Source: Acidimicrobiia bacterium
GTDB taxonomy: Bacteria; Actinomycetota; Acidimicrobiia; UBA2766
Assembly (NCBI GenBank): GCA_020850945.1
Contig: JADZDR010000079.1
Location: forward strand, 1-35,908
Reading direction: 5' to 3'
DNA: 35,908 nt
Position numbers and translations under genes: made by a program. Below, piece after piece: positions 7,863-16,095 of the stretch; position 1 is the stretch's first letter, and the number at the start of each line of letters is the position of its first letter. Under the pieces are notes generated by a model, which worked only from the letters and a program-made list of their open reading frames with translations, ran no database searches and was not told the origin of the DNA.

Positions 7863-8434
7863 GCGCCAGCCCCTCCGCGGATCCGCCGCACGAGCAGCCC
7901 GCGGCTGCGACGCATACGGCACCTTCACTGGTAATCGTGAACACGGGGGAGGGGAAGGGCAAGTCGACGGCGGCCATGGGAATCCTCATGCGGGCGGTCG
8001 CCCGCGGATGGCGGGTCGCGGTGATCCAGTTCGTCAAGTCCGGGGCCTGGCAGGTGGGGGAGGAGAAGGTGGCGCGAGATCTCGGCGTCGACTGGTGGAC
8101 AGTCGGAACGGGCTTCACGTGGGACGCCGACGACATGGAAGAGACCGAGGCCGTGGCTATGGCCGGCTGGGAGTTCGCGAAGGAGGCACTCGCCTCCGGC
8201 AGCTACGACCTCCTCGTCCTCGACGAGGTGACGTACCCGGTCAACTGGGGGTGGATCGACGCGGACGAACTCGTGGCCGCGGTCGCGGCACGGCCCGAGC
8301 ACGTTTCGGTAGTGATGACCGGACGCGACGCACCTGAGTCCCTCCTCGGGATTGCCGACACTGTCACGGAGATGCGCAACGTGAGGCATGCCTTCGACCG
8401 CGGGGTGCGGGCCCGGAGGGGGATCGACTACTGA
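7859..8434 (+). CDS. cobO: Cob(I)yrinic acid a,c-diamide adenosyltransferase
   Basis: 191 residues, with the ATG overlapping the btuD stop. A short disordered leader of about 22 residues precedes the P-loop GEGKGKST (30-37), in which the phosphates bind in the reversed orientation typical of the BtuR/CobO/CobA class. Further family marks are MGILMRAVARGWRVAVIQF, WQVGEEK, LLVLDEVTYPVNWGWI and VMTGRDAPESLL. The enzyme transfers the 5'-deoxyadenosyl group of ATP to Co(I) corrinoid. Placed directly after an importer, it would adenosylate imported corrinoid, including incomplete corrinoids (inference). It shares a one-base stop/start overlap with cobU. Confidence 0.94.
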   Translation: MSASPSADPPHEQPAAATHTAPSLVIVNTGEGKGKSTAAMGILMRAVARGWRVAVIQFVKSGAWQVGEEKVARDLGVDWWTVGTGFTWDADDMEETEAVAMAGWEFAKEALASGSYDLLVLDEVTYPVNWGWIDADELVAAVAARPEHVSVVMTGRDAPESLLGIADTVTEMRNVRHAFDRGVRARRGIDY

Positions 8435-8961
8435 TGCCGCTCACGGTCGTCCTGGGCGGTGCCCGCAGCGGCAAGTCCGCGTACGCGGTGCGAGCCGGCC
8501 AGGCGTGGGGGGGACCCGTCCGCTTCGTCGCGACCGCCGAGGCACATGACGAGGAGATGGCTGCCCGCATCGAGCGTCATCGTGCCGACAGGCCCCCGGC
8601 ATGGGAGACCGTCGAGTCGCCACGCGACGTCGGGGGGGCGATCGCCTCCACCCCGGCGGGGACGCTCGTGATCGTCGACTGCCTCACGCTCTGGGTCGCG
8701 AACCTGGTCGCGGCGGGTCTGGAGGACGACGATATCCGGGCATTGGCGATCTCGGCCGCGGCAGCCGCCGCTTCGCACACCTCACCGGTGGTCGTGATCT
8801 CGAACGAGGTGGGTTCGGGCATCGTCCCCGCGGACCCCGACGTGCGCCGATATCGGGATCTCCTCGGAACCGTGAACATGGCGTGGGTAGAGGCGTCGGA
8901 CCACGCCTGGTTCCTCGTGGCAGGTCGTCCCCTCGCTCTCGAGCCACCGGACGCGACATAG
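8434..8961 (+). CDS. cobU: Adenosylcobinamide kinase / adenosylcobinamide-phosphate guanylyltransferase
   Basis: 175 residues. The start shares its A with the cobO stop (TGATG). The P-loop GGARSGKS is at 8-15. The histidine of RIERHRADRP (His49) is the expected guanylylated residue. VDCLTLWVANL and ISNEVGSGIVP complete the CobU signature. The bifunctional enzyme phosphorylates adenosylcobinamide and converts it to the GDP form that CobS joins to the lower-ligand nucleoside. It acts immediately after CobO in salvage. cobS, cobT and cobC are not in this window and must be elsewhere if nucleotide-loop assembly is complete. It is the last gene of the riboswitch operon as judged by spacing. Confidence 0.94.
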   Translation: MPLTVVLGGARSGKSAYAVRAGQAWGGPVRFVATAEAHDEEMAARIERHRADRPPAWETVESPRDVGGAIASTPAGTLVIVDCLTLWVANLVAAGLEDDDIRALAISAAAAAASHTSPVVVISNEVGSGIVPADPDVRRYRDLLGTVNMAWVEASDHAWFLVAGRPLALEPPDAT

Positions 8962-9034
8962 GCGGTCCCACTCGAGGGGAGCCCTGCCTCCGGCCCGGCC
9001 CATGCCGACTCGCGTCTGTGGCAGACTCCTCGGC

Positions 9035-9556
9035 ATGCGTGGCCGTTCCCTGAGGGCGATCCTGCAACTCCCGTTCAACACCGTCGTGACGGTGCCGCTC
9101 GTCATCCTCGCCACGACCCGCCGGACTCGCCTCAGATGGTGCATGGCCGGACCGAAGACCGTCCGGTTCTGGGCCGCCCTCGCCCTGTTCGGTTTCGGTG
9201 TCGGCCTCTTCGTCGCCACCATCCGCCTCTTCTGTTCGGTGGGTGGGGGGACACTCGCCCCGTGGGATCCGACGCAGCGGCTCGTCGTCGTGGGGGTCTA
9301 TCGGCGTGTGCGCAATCCGATGATCTCGGCCGTGTCCTGCATGATCGCCGCCGAAGCCCTCATGTTCGGGTCAGCCGGCCTCGCCATCTGGGCTGGGGTG
9401 TTCGGAGCCACGAACGCGGTATGGATCCCACGCTTCGAGGAACCTGTCCTCCGAGACCGCTTCGGACCCGCGTACGAGGCGTATGCCCAGGCTGTTCCGC
9501 GCTGGATCCCACGTCTTGTGGCGTGGGAGCCGGGGACCGTCACCGACTCGCTGTAG
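9035..9556 (+). CDS. Isoprenylcysteine carboxyl methyltransferase-like membrane protein (ICMT/PEMT-type)
   Basis: 173 residues from the ATG at 9035 (MRGRSLRAILQLPFN). An in-frame ATG at 9002 would add 11 residues. I prefer 9035 because a CAGACT hexamer sits seven bases upstream, consistent with a leaderless start, and because neither candidate has a ribosome binding site. Four or five hydrophobic segments are visible. The C-terminal half carries the family pattern GVYRRVRNPM, then IPRFEEPVLRDRFGPAYEAYAQAVPRWIP, which contains the conserved RxxNP and EE...FG..Y motifs of membrane methyltransferases. These use S-adenosylmethionine. The bacterial substrate is generally unknown and could be a lipid or isoprenoid acid. 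It lies 73 bases after cobU with no obvious link to B12. Confidence 0.78.
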   Translation: MRGRSLRAILQLPFNTVVTVPLVILATTRRTRLRWCMAGPKTVRFWAALALFGFGVGLFVATIRLFCSVGGGTLAPWDPTQRLVVVGVYRRVRNPMISAVSCMIAAEALMFGSAGLAIWAGVFGATNAVWIPRFEEPVLRDRFGPAYEAYAQAVPRWIPRLVAWEPGTVTDSL

Positions 9557-9563
9557 GCACGGT

Positions 9564-9593
9564 GGGGGCACCCCCGTCTCGCTTGCATCGAGA
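9564..9593. terminator. Weak hairpins between convergent genes
   Basis: GGGGG (9564-9568) faces CCCCC (9571-9575). TCTCG (9577-9581) pairs with CGAGA (9589-9593), followed by GATTTCG. Both lie in the 64-base gap between two converging stops, where a two-way terminator is expected. Stems are short and the call is tentative. Confidence 0.3.
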
Positions 9594-9620
9594 GATTTCG
9601 CGGCGGCGTTCGACCCCGAG

Positions 9621-12146
9621 TCAGTCAACGGCGCACACCTCGGGGACCCCCTCGGCAAAGGTCTCGAGGAAGCATTCGTACTGCTGTTTCGGCGCTTCGG
9701 TCTGGAAGATGATCTCGTGGCCGTCTTCGATGCCGTCCTCGGGATGCTGCACCACGACTGCGGTTCGCAACGCGCCGTCATCGACCTTGTTCCCGCTCGC
9801 GGGCAGTGGGATCCGACGGCCGCCGGCGAGGTGGAGAAGCTCCTCGAGCGGGCGGAACCGCAGCAGCCCGGGATGCCCGGTGTCCAGGGGTTCTCCGGCG
9901 AGGTCGAGGCCCATCGACAGGCTCGTCGTGTTGGCAATGGGCGGCAGGATATACGTGTCGACGATGCCTTGCAGCATGAGGACGTGCGCCGCCGGTACTC
10001 CTGCAGGACGCAGTGAAAGCAGTCGGTTGTAGGCAGGTGCGTCTGATGGCTCCCCGGCCCACTGCACGAGACTCAGGGCCGGATCGTGCTCGGTCAGCTC
10101 CAGGCTCCTCAAGGGGTACAGCAGGATCCACTCGGCGAGCGGCTTCACGTCGAGCGGGCTCTCCTTGTGGACGATGTTCTCCAGCCAGCTGGCACCAGCG
10201 CCACTGAGAACGGCAGCACCGTAGCGCGGCTCGAGAGCAAGGACGGGTTGGGCGATGGTGGCCCCCATCGAGTGCCCCATCAATCCGAGCCTCTCCATGT
10301 CGAACCGCACTGCGGCGCCTCCGGTCGTGAAGAGGTCGGGGCAGTCCGCAGGGTCCACGCTGATCTGTTCCATGACATGGGCGAGGAGGATCAGCTCGAG
10401 TGCGGACTGGCGCACGTTGTGACGCATCGCTGCCGGATTGAGGAAGTTGAACATGAGGAGTTGCTCGTCGAGGCCCGTGACGTTGCGACGTCCTCCGTGC
10501 GGGCCGTCCACGCTCACGCCTGCGAATCCGGCTCTGGCCAAATTGAGCGCGGGTCCCGTACCGGCCTCGATTGAGCCTCCCCTGCGGGACTTGGGACCGT
10601 GGTCGACCAACGGCCGCTCACCTCCGCCACCGGTTCTCGAAAAGACCACGAGCGGGAAGCCCGACTCGGGCATCGGCTTCCTCGGCAGCGTCAGGACGAA
10701 GTTGGCGAGCTCGTACGTCTGCAGAAGGGGAGTGCCGTCCTCGTCCGTCTGCCATTCGCCGCCGCCTGTGAAGAAGGGGGGCCGACCCTTCTGGTACACC
10801 GGCATCGGGATCGTGCTCTCGTATACGCAGAACTCCGGGAACACCTCTTCTCGTCGGAGCGGTTCTCGGAGGGAGGGGAGGGGCCGGCTCAGCACGTCCT
10901 CACGGAAGACTCCCAGTTGTCTCGTGGGTGGTCCCGTCGTGAATACGGCGAGTGCCGCGACACGCTCTCTGGGAACACCGCTCTCCTCGAGGGCGCCGAG
11001 CGCCTCGAGGTACTCCCGGAAGCTGCCTTCCGGGAGCCCTTCCGGTCTCTCTCCGTTCACCAGGCTGAGCATGGAGTCGGAGACGCCGAGCGGCTGCCCG
11101 TACGCGTCCACCACGTCCCGAAGCACCACTGCGGCGTAGCGCGTGCCTTCGAGCAGGGGAACGCCTTGGAGGGGTAGGAGGGACAGAAGGTTCGCAGCCC
11201 CGAAGGGTCCACCATCGGTCGTGAAGCTCGCGTCGACGGGATACCGGCGCAGATAGTCGGGTCGCAGGGGGTCGACCCCGACAAGGAAGACCCGCGCGCC
11301 GCTCGAGACGCTCTCGTGCACATCCGGCAGCTGATCGGGGTCGATGGCACCGGTGGTCTGGAAGAAGACACCGGAACTGACACCGAAGCCGTCCGCGTGT
11401 TCGCGTATCTCGGTGAGGGTCTTGTCTACGAAGAGGACGTGGTCGGGATTCGGGAATCCGCTCAGTGGGATCGAGCCATCCTCGCTTTGCAGGTCGTCGC
11501 TCGGGAACGGGGCGCTGTAGAAGCCCCGGTCCCTGGCGAACCGCATCCTCACCTGGGTTCCGGGGATACCGGTCTGCTCTATACCCTCGCGTTCGATCAC
11601 GAGGTCTCCCCGGATCACGTCGGCATCCAAGTCGAGGTCGCGGGGGCCGTGTCGAGTCGCGAGATGATCGACGCCACCTGGGCCTCCGTCGGTCACGACG
11701 AGATCGAACCGGCCGGTCCACCAGGGGCTGCGTGACACGTCCACGCCCGCGGCGGGCAGGCGCACTCCGCCCTCGGGCGCGTCTGCGAGGCGGGTCTGGA
11801 GCACCCGAGCGTGCGTCGTCCGTCCACTCGACGAATCCCGGATGGTCAGTACGCCGGCATGGAAAGATCCGCCGAACCACACGACACGGGACACATGGAC
11901 TGTTGCGATCGCCTCGCCACCCGCGCTGTTCGGGACGGTTCCCGAACCCGTGACCCGCGTCACGGGCGGGAGTCCGGCGCCTGCGACCCCCGCCTGTCGG
12001 GGGGGATCCTCGCCGCTGGCCGGGAGTCCCACGAGCCCTGCAGCGAATAAGGCGATGACCGTCAGCGTCGAGACACCACGCGAGCGGATACTGGCGTAAC
12101 TCGAGGCAGGCGCGCTCCCCCCTGGCCCTTCCACCATGCCCTGCAT
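9621..12146 (-). CDS. Large secreted lipase/esterase with C-terminal alpha/beta hydrolase domain
   Basis: 841 residues starting MQGMVEGPGGSAPASSYASI; GGGAGG lies eight bases before the ATG. A longer frame upstream lies inside the ATPase gene. A signal peptide is visible at about 20-43 (VSTLTVIALFAAGLVGLPASG). Residues from about 60 to 450 look like beta-rich domains, with FPNPDHVLFVDKTLTEI and LLEGTRYAAVVLRDVVDAYG, resembling the N-terminal Ig-like part of VolA/Pla-1-type extracellular lipases. The catalytic domain follows: nucleophile elbow GHSMG with Ser626, a likely Asp730 in GIVDTYILPP and a likely His810 in EDGHEIIF. It probably hydrolyses lipids or esters outside the cell. The substrate is not readable. 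The Ig-like assignment is by pattern only; the hydrolase assignment is firmer. Confidence 0.82.
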   Translation of the reverse strand: MQGMVEGPGGSAPASSYASIRSRGVSTLTVIALFAAGLVGLPASGEDPPRQAGVAGAGLPPVTRVTGSGTVPNSAGGEAIATVHVSRVVWFGGSFHAGVLTIRDSSSGRTTHARVLQTRLADAPEGGVRLPAAGVDVSRSPWWTGRFDLVVTDGGPGGVDHLATRHGPRDLDLDADVIRGDLVIEREGIEQTGIPGTQVRMRFARDRGFYSAPFPSDDLQSEDGSIPLSGFPNPDHVLFVDKTLTEIREHADGFGVSSGVFFQTTGAIDPDQLPDVHESVSSGARVFLVGVDPLRPDYLRRYPVDASFTTDGGPFGAANLLSLLPLQGVPLLEGTRYAAVVLRDVVDAYGQPLGVSDSMLSLVNGERPEGLPEGSFREYLEALGALEESGVPRERVAALAVFTTGPPTRQLGVFREDVLSRPLPSLREPLRREEVFPEFCVYESTIPMPVYQKGRPPFFTGGGEWQTDEDGTPLLQTYELANFVLTLPRKPMPESGFPLVVFSRTGGGGERPLVDHGPKSRRGGSIEAGTGPALNLARAGFAGVSVDGPHGGRRNVTGLDEQLLMFNFLNPAAMRHNVRQSALELILLAHVMEQISVDPADCPDLFTTGGAAVRFDMERLGLMGHSMGATIAQPVLALEPRYGAAVLSGAGASWLENIVHKESPLDVKPLAEWILLYPLRSLELTEHDPALSLVQWAGEPSDAPAYNRLLSLRPAGVPAAHVLMLQGIVDTYILPPIANTTSLSMGLDLAGEPLDTGHPGLLRFRPLEELLHLAGGRRIPLPASGNKVDDGALRTAVVVQHPEDGIEDGHEIIFQTEAPKQQYECFLETFAEGVPEVCAVD

Positions 12147-12223
12147 CCTGCGAACCTCCCTGCCGTGACCGCATTCTCCCGAGCGGTGCCACCCGAGCAC
12201 AAGCGACCGCCCGCACCCGAGAT

Positions 12224-13387
12224 CTAGAGGTCCTCCGGATGGCGGTCGAGTATCCAGTCCGCCATCCCCGGAACGGCGAAGCGCAATTGCCTTCCCTGCG
12301 CGTACAAGGTGCCCTGGCGTAGGAGACGGTCGCGCAGATACGAGAGCTGGCCGGGTTTCCTGTCGAGGCGGGCTGCGATCTCGGCGCCCGATGCGGTTCG
12401 CTGCTCGGCCAGCAACTCGGCGAGAGCGTGCAGGTAGCGGCGTCCGAGGGGCTCGGTCTCGCCCCAACGCGCCGAATAGAGGCCGGCGCCGAGCTCCTCG
12501 TTCGCTTTGGCAACTGCTTCGAGGGCGTGGCCCTCGGTGATGCTGGGCTGTTGCAACGAGACGCGCCAAGCCCACCGGCCGAAGACCTGGATCGCGTACG
12601 GATAGCCGCCCGTCGCGTCCGCGAGGATCTCCACCGCCGCGTCGTCCATCGGCCTGCCCGCATTCCGAGCAGGCTCGGCAAGAGCCCGCTGCGTGGAAGC
12701 CCTGTCGAGGAATCCGATCTCGTGCCACTCGGCCCGCTCCAGATAGGTGACCTTGCGATGCTCCTCGCGCATCGAGGGAAGGCCGGCAAATGCCACGAGC
12801 AGGGGGAGGTTCTGGGGCACGTGCTGCTGGAGCACCGATGTGAACCCGCCCATCTCCACGCGGGACGCGTTGTGCGCCTCGTCGACGGTCACGACGAGAC
12901 CCGCCTGCCGCGCGGCGAGGGCCTCCATCGCGGCGAGGAGTGAGTTCTCGAGGGCGAACTCGGCCTCGGCGGGGGGCTCGGGCCGCTCCCGCCGCGAGGC
13001 AGCAACACTGAAGTCGGCGACACCGGGGATCCCTGCCTTTGCCGTGATCGAGTCGAGAGCGAGAGCCCTGCCGCGGGGTGTCTCATGAACTGCGCCCCGG
13101 ATCTGCGTCAGACGCCCGACGAGGCGGCTGACCAGAGCGCCGTCCTCGACAACCTCCACGGTTGCCGTCGGCCATCCCCATCTGGCTGCGGCATGGGCGA
13201 TCTCGACCAAGAGCACGGTCTTGCCGACACCGCGGGGGCCCACGAGGACGAGGGGACGGGGTGTCACACCGCCGACGTCTGCCGTCTCGAGAGCATCATC
13301 TACGGCGCCGAGCACCGCCGCCCGTCCGGCAAGGAGGGGGGGTTCCTGGTTGAACCCGGGCCGAAACGGATTCGTGGGCCGGGTCAC
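12224..13387 (-). CDS. AAA+ ATPase with C-terminal winged helix (Orc1/Cdc6-like fold), unknown role
   Basis: 387 residues from a GTG (MTRPTNPFRPGFNQEPPLLA). Walker A is GPRGVGKT at about 49-56 and Walker B is LVVTVDEAHN around 165-175. A sensor-1-like region VAFAGLPSM and a sensor-2/lid region with ATGGYPYAIQVFGRWAW follow. The last 80 residues (ASGAEIAARLDRKPGQLSYLRDRLLRQGTLY) look like a winged helix. This actinobacterial family is usually labelled only ATP-binding protein. It resembles Orc1-type and STAND-like ATPases. There is no Shine-Dalgarno; a TAGAGT hexamer (complement of 13400-13405) lies 12 bases before the GTG, suggesting a very short leader. The repeats just upstream suggest autoregulation. 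A DNA-linked or stress role is possible but unproven. Confidence 0.8.
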   Translation of the reverse strand: MTRPTNPFRPGFNQEPPLLAGRAAVLGAVDDALETADVGGVTPRPLVLVGPRGVGKTVLLVEIAHAAARWGWPTATVEVVEDGALVSRLVGRLTQIRGAVHETPRGRALALDSITAKAGIPGVADFSVAASRRERPEPPAEAEFALENSLLAAMEALAARQAGLVVTVDEAHNASRVEMGGFTSVLQQHVPQNLPLLVAFAGLPSMREEHRKVTYLERAEWHEIGFLDRASTQRALAEPARNAGRPMDDAAVEILADATGGYPYAIQVFGRWAWRVSLQQPSITEGHALEAVAKANEELGAGLYSARWGETEPLGRRYLHALAELLAEQRTASGAEIAARLDRKPGQLSYLRDRLLRQGTLYAQGRQLRFAVPGMADWILDRHPEDL

Positions 13388-13394
13388 TGCCCGG

Positions 13395-13437
13395 TAGCAA
13401 CTCTAGAGTGCTCTAGCATATATAGCATTGTATAGCA
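13395..13437. repeat. Iterated TAGCA-type direct repeats upstream of the ATPase gene
   Basis: TAGCA occurs at 13395, 13414, 13423 and 13433, with a variant TAGAG at 13404. The steps are 9, 10, 9 and 10 bases. The tract is strikingly AT-rich (TCTAGCATATATAGCATTG) for this genome and contains the palindrome TAGAGTGCTCTA (13404-13415). It ends eight bases before the ATPase GTG and overlaps its likely promoter, so it fits a cooperative operator. Confidence 0.6.
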
Positions 13438-13470
13438 CTGCACTTCGATTAGGGAGGAGGGTGATCCCTT

Positions 13471-13824
13471 TCAGGCTGAGTGCGGCGGCGGGAGGTGTGC
13501 ATCGACATCAGCGCTCCCTGCCACGTGGTGTACGGCCACCACCGCGTCGAGTGACAGGGGAGCGTGGACGTGGGGGAAGGGCGTCCCGTCCGCAGCGGGT
13601 TCCCAGAGCAGGGCCTCGCCGAGCACCGCCGCGTCGAGCGCGACGATCACGAGCCCGGCCTCGGCCGGGAACACGCGGCGGGCCGTGGCGGCGACTTGCT
13701 CGCGCGAGGAGCAGTGCACGAACCCGTCGGCCCGATCGAGCTCCGAACCTCGGAACGCACCGTTCGCCTGGAACTCCGCCCACTCGCCCGGAAGGAGGAT
13801 CTTGTAGACGACCACGGCCCGCAT
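13471..13824 (-). CDS. DUF952 family protein
   Basis: 117 residues starting MRAVVVYKILLPGEWAEF. An in-frame upstream ATG would add 20 unlikely residues. The family pattern is clear: YKILLPGEWAEFQANGAF, RADGFVHCSSREQVAATARR, LVIVALDAAVLGEALLWEP, and FPHVHAPLSLDAVVAV. DUF952 proteins are small, single-domain and uncharacterised. They have an ADP-ribosyltransferase-like fold in some structural classifications, but no activity is established. There is no signal peptide. No strong ribosome binding site is visible; ACCACC precedes the ATG. It lies between the ATPase and the AIM24 gene on the same strand, with a hairpin-forming repeat upstream. Confidence 0.82.
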   Translation of the reverse strand: MRAVVVYKILLPGEWAEFQANGAFRGSELDRADGFVHCSSREQVAATARRVFPAEAGLVIVALDAAVLGEALLWEPAADGTPFPHVHAPLSLDAVVAVHHVAGSADVDAHLPPPHSA

Positions 13825-13902
13825 GGTGGTTGCACGACGCCTGTCGCCGCAAGCGGGGCAGCGGCCGCCCCTGCCCAGCCGCACAAACCAGGAATCCTAG
13901 AT

Positions 13903-13922
13903 AATCCGTCTTATTACGGATT
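13903..13922. promoter_or_regulatory. Inverted repeat between the AIM24 and DUF952 genes
   Basis: AATCCGT (13903-13909) and ACGGATT (13916-13922) are perfect complements around a six-base spacer CTTATT. The element lies after the AIM24 stop and 79 bases before the DUF952 start, both on the minus strand. It could be a terminator lacking a U-tract or an operator. AT-richness favours a protein-binding site. Confidence 0.4.
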
Positions 13923-13966
13923 GGGAGGGGGTGGATGGCCGACTCGGAGTGTGTCCGCCCCCTCGC

Positions 13967-14647
13967 TCACACCGTGCCGGAGCCGAGCACGATGTTCTCC
14001 GACGGTTGCACCATGACCCAGCCCTGCCCACCGAAGGCGACCTGGATCGATTCACCCGAGCCGCGCCCGATCAGCGTCTTGGCGCTCACGTCGGTCTTGA
14101 TGCCCGTCTGCACTCCGCTCGTCCAGGCCACGACAGCCTGTGCGTCGGCGAAGGTGGGGGCCGCCGCCACGTCGAGGATGACCGGTTCGCCGTTCGTCGT
14201 GAGCGCCACGTATCCGGTGCCCTGCAGGGTCACGTTGTAGAGACCGCCTGCCATCATGCCGGCGATACCGCCCGACACGCGCTGGATGTCCCACTGGATC
14301 GAGGCCGCGTGGAAGGCGAGCACGTTCGCGCCGTTGCACGTGAGCATGTCGTTCTCGAGGTAGAGCACCTGGATGTCCTTGGCGAAGTCCGCGAGGAACA
14401 GCTCGCCTGTCCCCTGCACGTTCATGATCGGCAAGCCCTCGCCCGTCGCCACCTTCTTCATCCAGCGGGCGGCCCCGCCCGAGCCGCCGTGCTCGAACTG
14501 GGCGTCACCCTGATAGGCCACCATGGCGCCACGGCGTGTTATGACGGGTCCGTAGTGCAGGAAAACCTTGAGCAACTTCTTGTTCTGGAGCGTGAACGGA
14601 TCGGCCGCGCTGGACTCCTTGAAGCCCTCGAGTTGTCCGTGAATCAT
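13967..14647 (-). CDS. AIM24 family protein (TRAP-like beta-helix)
   Basis: 226 residues starting MIHGQLEGFKESSAADPF, with GGAGGAG upstream. Frame upstream of this ATG is spurious. It shows the AIM24 pattern: RGAMVAYQGDAQFEHGG, GTGELFLADFAKDIQVLYLE, the core VLAFHAASIQWDIQRVSG, and LYNVTLQGTGYVALTTNGEP, ending in GSGESIQVAFGGQGWVMVQPSE. Proteins of this family form pseudo-trimeric beta-barrels. In yeast the relative acts in mitochondrial cristae; in bacteria the role is unknown. No signal peptide or membrane helix is present, so it should be cytosolic. It is divergent from the membrane protein at 14923, sharing a 275-base regulatory region. Confidence 0.9.
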   Translation of the reverse strand: MIHGQLEGFKESSAADPFTLQNKKLLKVFLHYGPVITRRGAMVAYQGDAQFEHGGSGGAARWMKKVATGEGLPIMNVQGTGELFLADFAKDIQVLYLENDMLTCNGANVLAFHAASIQWDIQRVSGGIAGMMAGGLYNVTLQGTGYVALTTNGEPVILDVAAAPTFADAQAVVAWTSGVQTGIKTDVSAKTLIGRGSGESIQVAFGGQGWVMVQPSENIVLGSGTV

Positions 14648-14860
14648 GTCTCTCCTCCACGATTGCGGGCACCGGCGGCCCGTCGAGTCACCGCTCGGTA
14701 TACACCCGCAACGACCCCCGCCCGACCATCCCCGACCGCGTCCGGGACCTTGGCCGGCGGTGGCGTGGGGCACGGCGACGGCAGTCCCCTCTTGATGAGC
14801 CCCGTAGAACCGGCCCACCCACTTCTACTGTCGGTGAGCGCAACCCGCTCGATTCCTCCC

Positions 14861-14866
14861 TATAAC
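14861..14866 (+). promoter_or_regulatory. Candidate -10 box for the gene at 14923
   Basis: TATAAC at 14861-14866 lies about 60 bases before the start, in the divergent AIM24/membrane-protein region. No convincing -35 is visible. On the other strand, GTATAC near 14698-14703 could serve the AIM24 gene. Confidence 0.35.
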
Positions 14867-14922
14867 TGCGATGACTGCTAGGGTATCGCGGTGTCTCGAC
14901 CGTCGGGGGAGGTATGGGGACG

Positions 14923-16095
14923 ATGAGAACCACGCGTCGGGGTCTCGCCCGGGAGGTTTCACCCCAGGGCGTGACCGTCGGGCCCGTAGTGGAAGTCGGG
15001 ACGGAACCCCGACAGGACTTCGATCCTCCGGTTCCTCCGAATCCCCCCGCTCCGAGTGGGGTGGTCATCATGCCCGCCGGTCTCGTGCGCGATCTGTTCA
15101 GTGACGCTGCCCGGGCAGGCCCCGTTCGCACCAAGGCCTCGAAGTTGCGCACATTCCTGCTCCTCGGTGTGGGTGCCCTCATAGGTGGCATCCTCTTCGC
15201 ACTTGCGAACTTCCTCGTCGTCCCGAGGCTGTTGCGAGGAGATCCGGCTGAGCCCGTAGGCCTGGACGACGCGCTCGAGGAGTTCCGTGGAGGCGGTGCG
15301 GACTCCGGCGGCAGCGCGGCTGCCCCTGAGACCGATCCCACCCTGACGGGGGACGCGGTCGGCGTTCCCGGGCAGGATCCCTCGTCACTCGAGAGCAGCA
15401 CCGATGTGGCGGGCCCTGAGTCCGGCACCGAGAACCAGTCGGCTGCACCCGGCGCGGCTGCTGTGCTGCGTCCACCCCAAGGTGTCTATTCATTCTCGGG
15501 CAAAGGCAGCGAGTCGACGAAACCCGGAGGGTTACCCGCCGAAACAAGCGCTATCGGCCCCACAGTCGCCGCTGTCGTCAGACACGCCGGAGCAGATTGT
15601 TGGACCCTCGAACTCAAACTCCACACGAAGCATTCCCTCGTCAACACCTATTGCGCCGGAGAGGGATCGCTCACGACGCCGGGCAGCGAGTCCGAGATGG
15701 TGACATTCGGAAAGGGATTCCGGAATTCCGTCCGCTGCAATCCCGCCGTTGCTCTGATCACGCCCGGCATGGCGCCGGGTGCAGCGTGGAAGGGGGCGTG
15801 CGCACTGGCAACGTCGGGCGGCACAACTGGGAACTCGACCCTGGACGAGACCTGGACATACGTGGCGACCGAGACCGTCCTCGGTACCCCTACGTGGCAC
15901 TTGCGTAGCATCACGCAGTCGAGCGGCAGTGCAACCGGCTCGACCGAGCAGAATCTCTGGATCTCCCAGGCGAACGGCCTCCCTTTGAAGATCCGCACCC
16001 AGATCCGCGCTGTCAGCTCGGCCCCGGTGATCGGCAGTGCCGTGCACACCGAGGAGATGGAGCTCACGGTCGAATCGCTCACACCCCGCACGTGA
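14923..16095 (+). CDS. Single-pass membrane-anchored protein with extracytoplasmic cysteine-containing domain, unknown
   Basis: 390 residues if started at the ATG at 14923. That ATG is ten bases after GGGGGAGG; an ATG at 14914 is only one base from it and would add three residues. A cytoplasmic part of about 75 residues, proline-rich near VPPNPPAPSG, precedes one membrane helix (TFLLLGVGALIGGILFALA). A Gly/Ser/Pro/acidic linker of about 90 residues follows, then a beta-rich domain from VYSFSGKG to the end with four cysteines (DCWTL, NTYCAG, SVRCNP, KGACALA). I do not recognise the family. The architecture suggests an envelope protein with its C-terminal domain outside. It could be co-transcribed with the beta-propeller gene 205 bases downstream. 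Confidence 0.75.
   Translation: MRTTRRGLAREVSPQGVTVGPVVEVGTEPRQDFDPPVPPNPPAPSGVVIMPAGLVRDLFSDAARAGPVRTKASKLRTFLLLGVGALIGGILFALANFLVVPRLLRGDPAEPVGLDDALEEFRGGGADSGGSAAAPETDPTLTGDAVGVPGQDPSSLESSTDVAGPESGTENQSAAPGAAAVLRPPQGVYSFSGKGSESTKPGGLPAETSAIGPTVAAVVRHAGADCWTLELKLHTKHSLVNTYCAGEGSLTTPGSESEMVTFGKGFRNSVRCNPAVALITPGMAPGAAWKGACALATSGGTTGNSTLDETWTYVATETVLGTPTWHLRSITQSSGSATGSTEQNLWISQANGLPLKIRTQIRAVSSAPVIGSAVHTEEMELTVESLTPRT

Noticed and set aside
12147-12728. N-terminal extension of the esterase frame into the ATPase gene
   Set aside because: A good ribosome binding site and signal peptide support the start at 12146. The extension overlaps conserved ATPase coding sequence.
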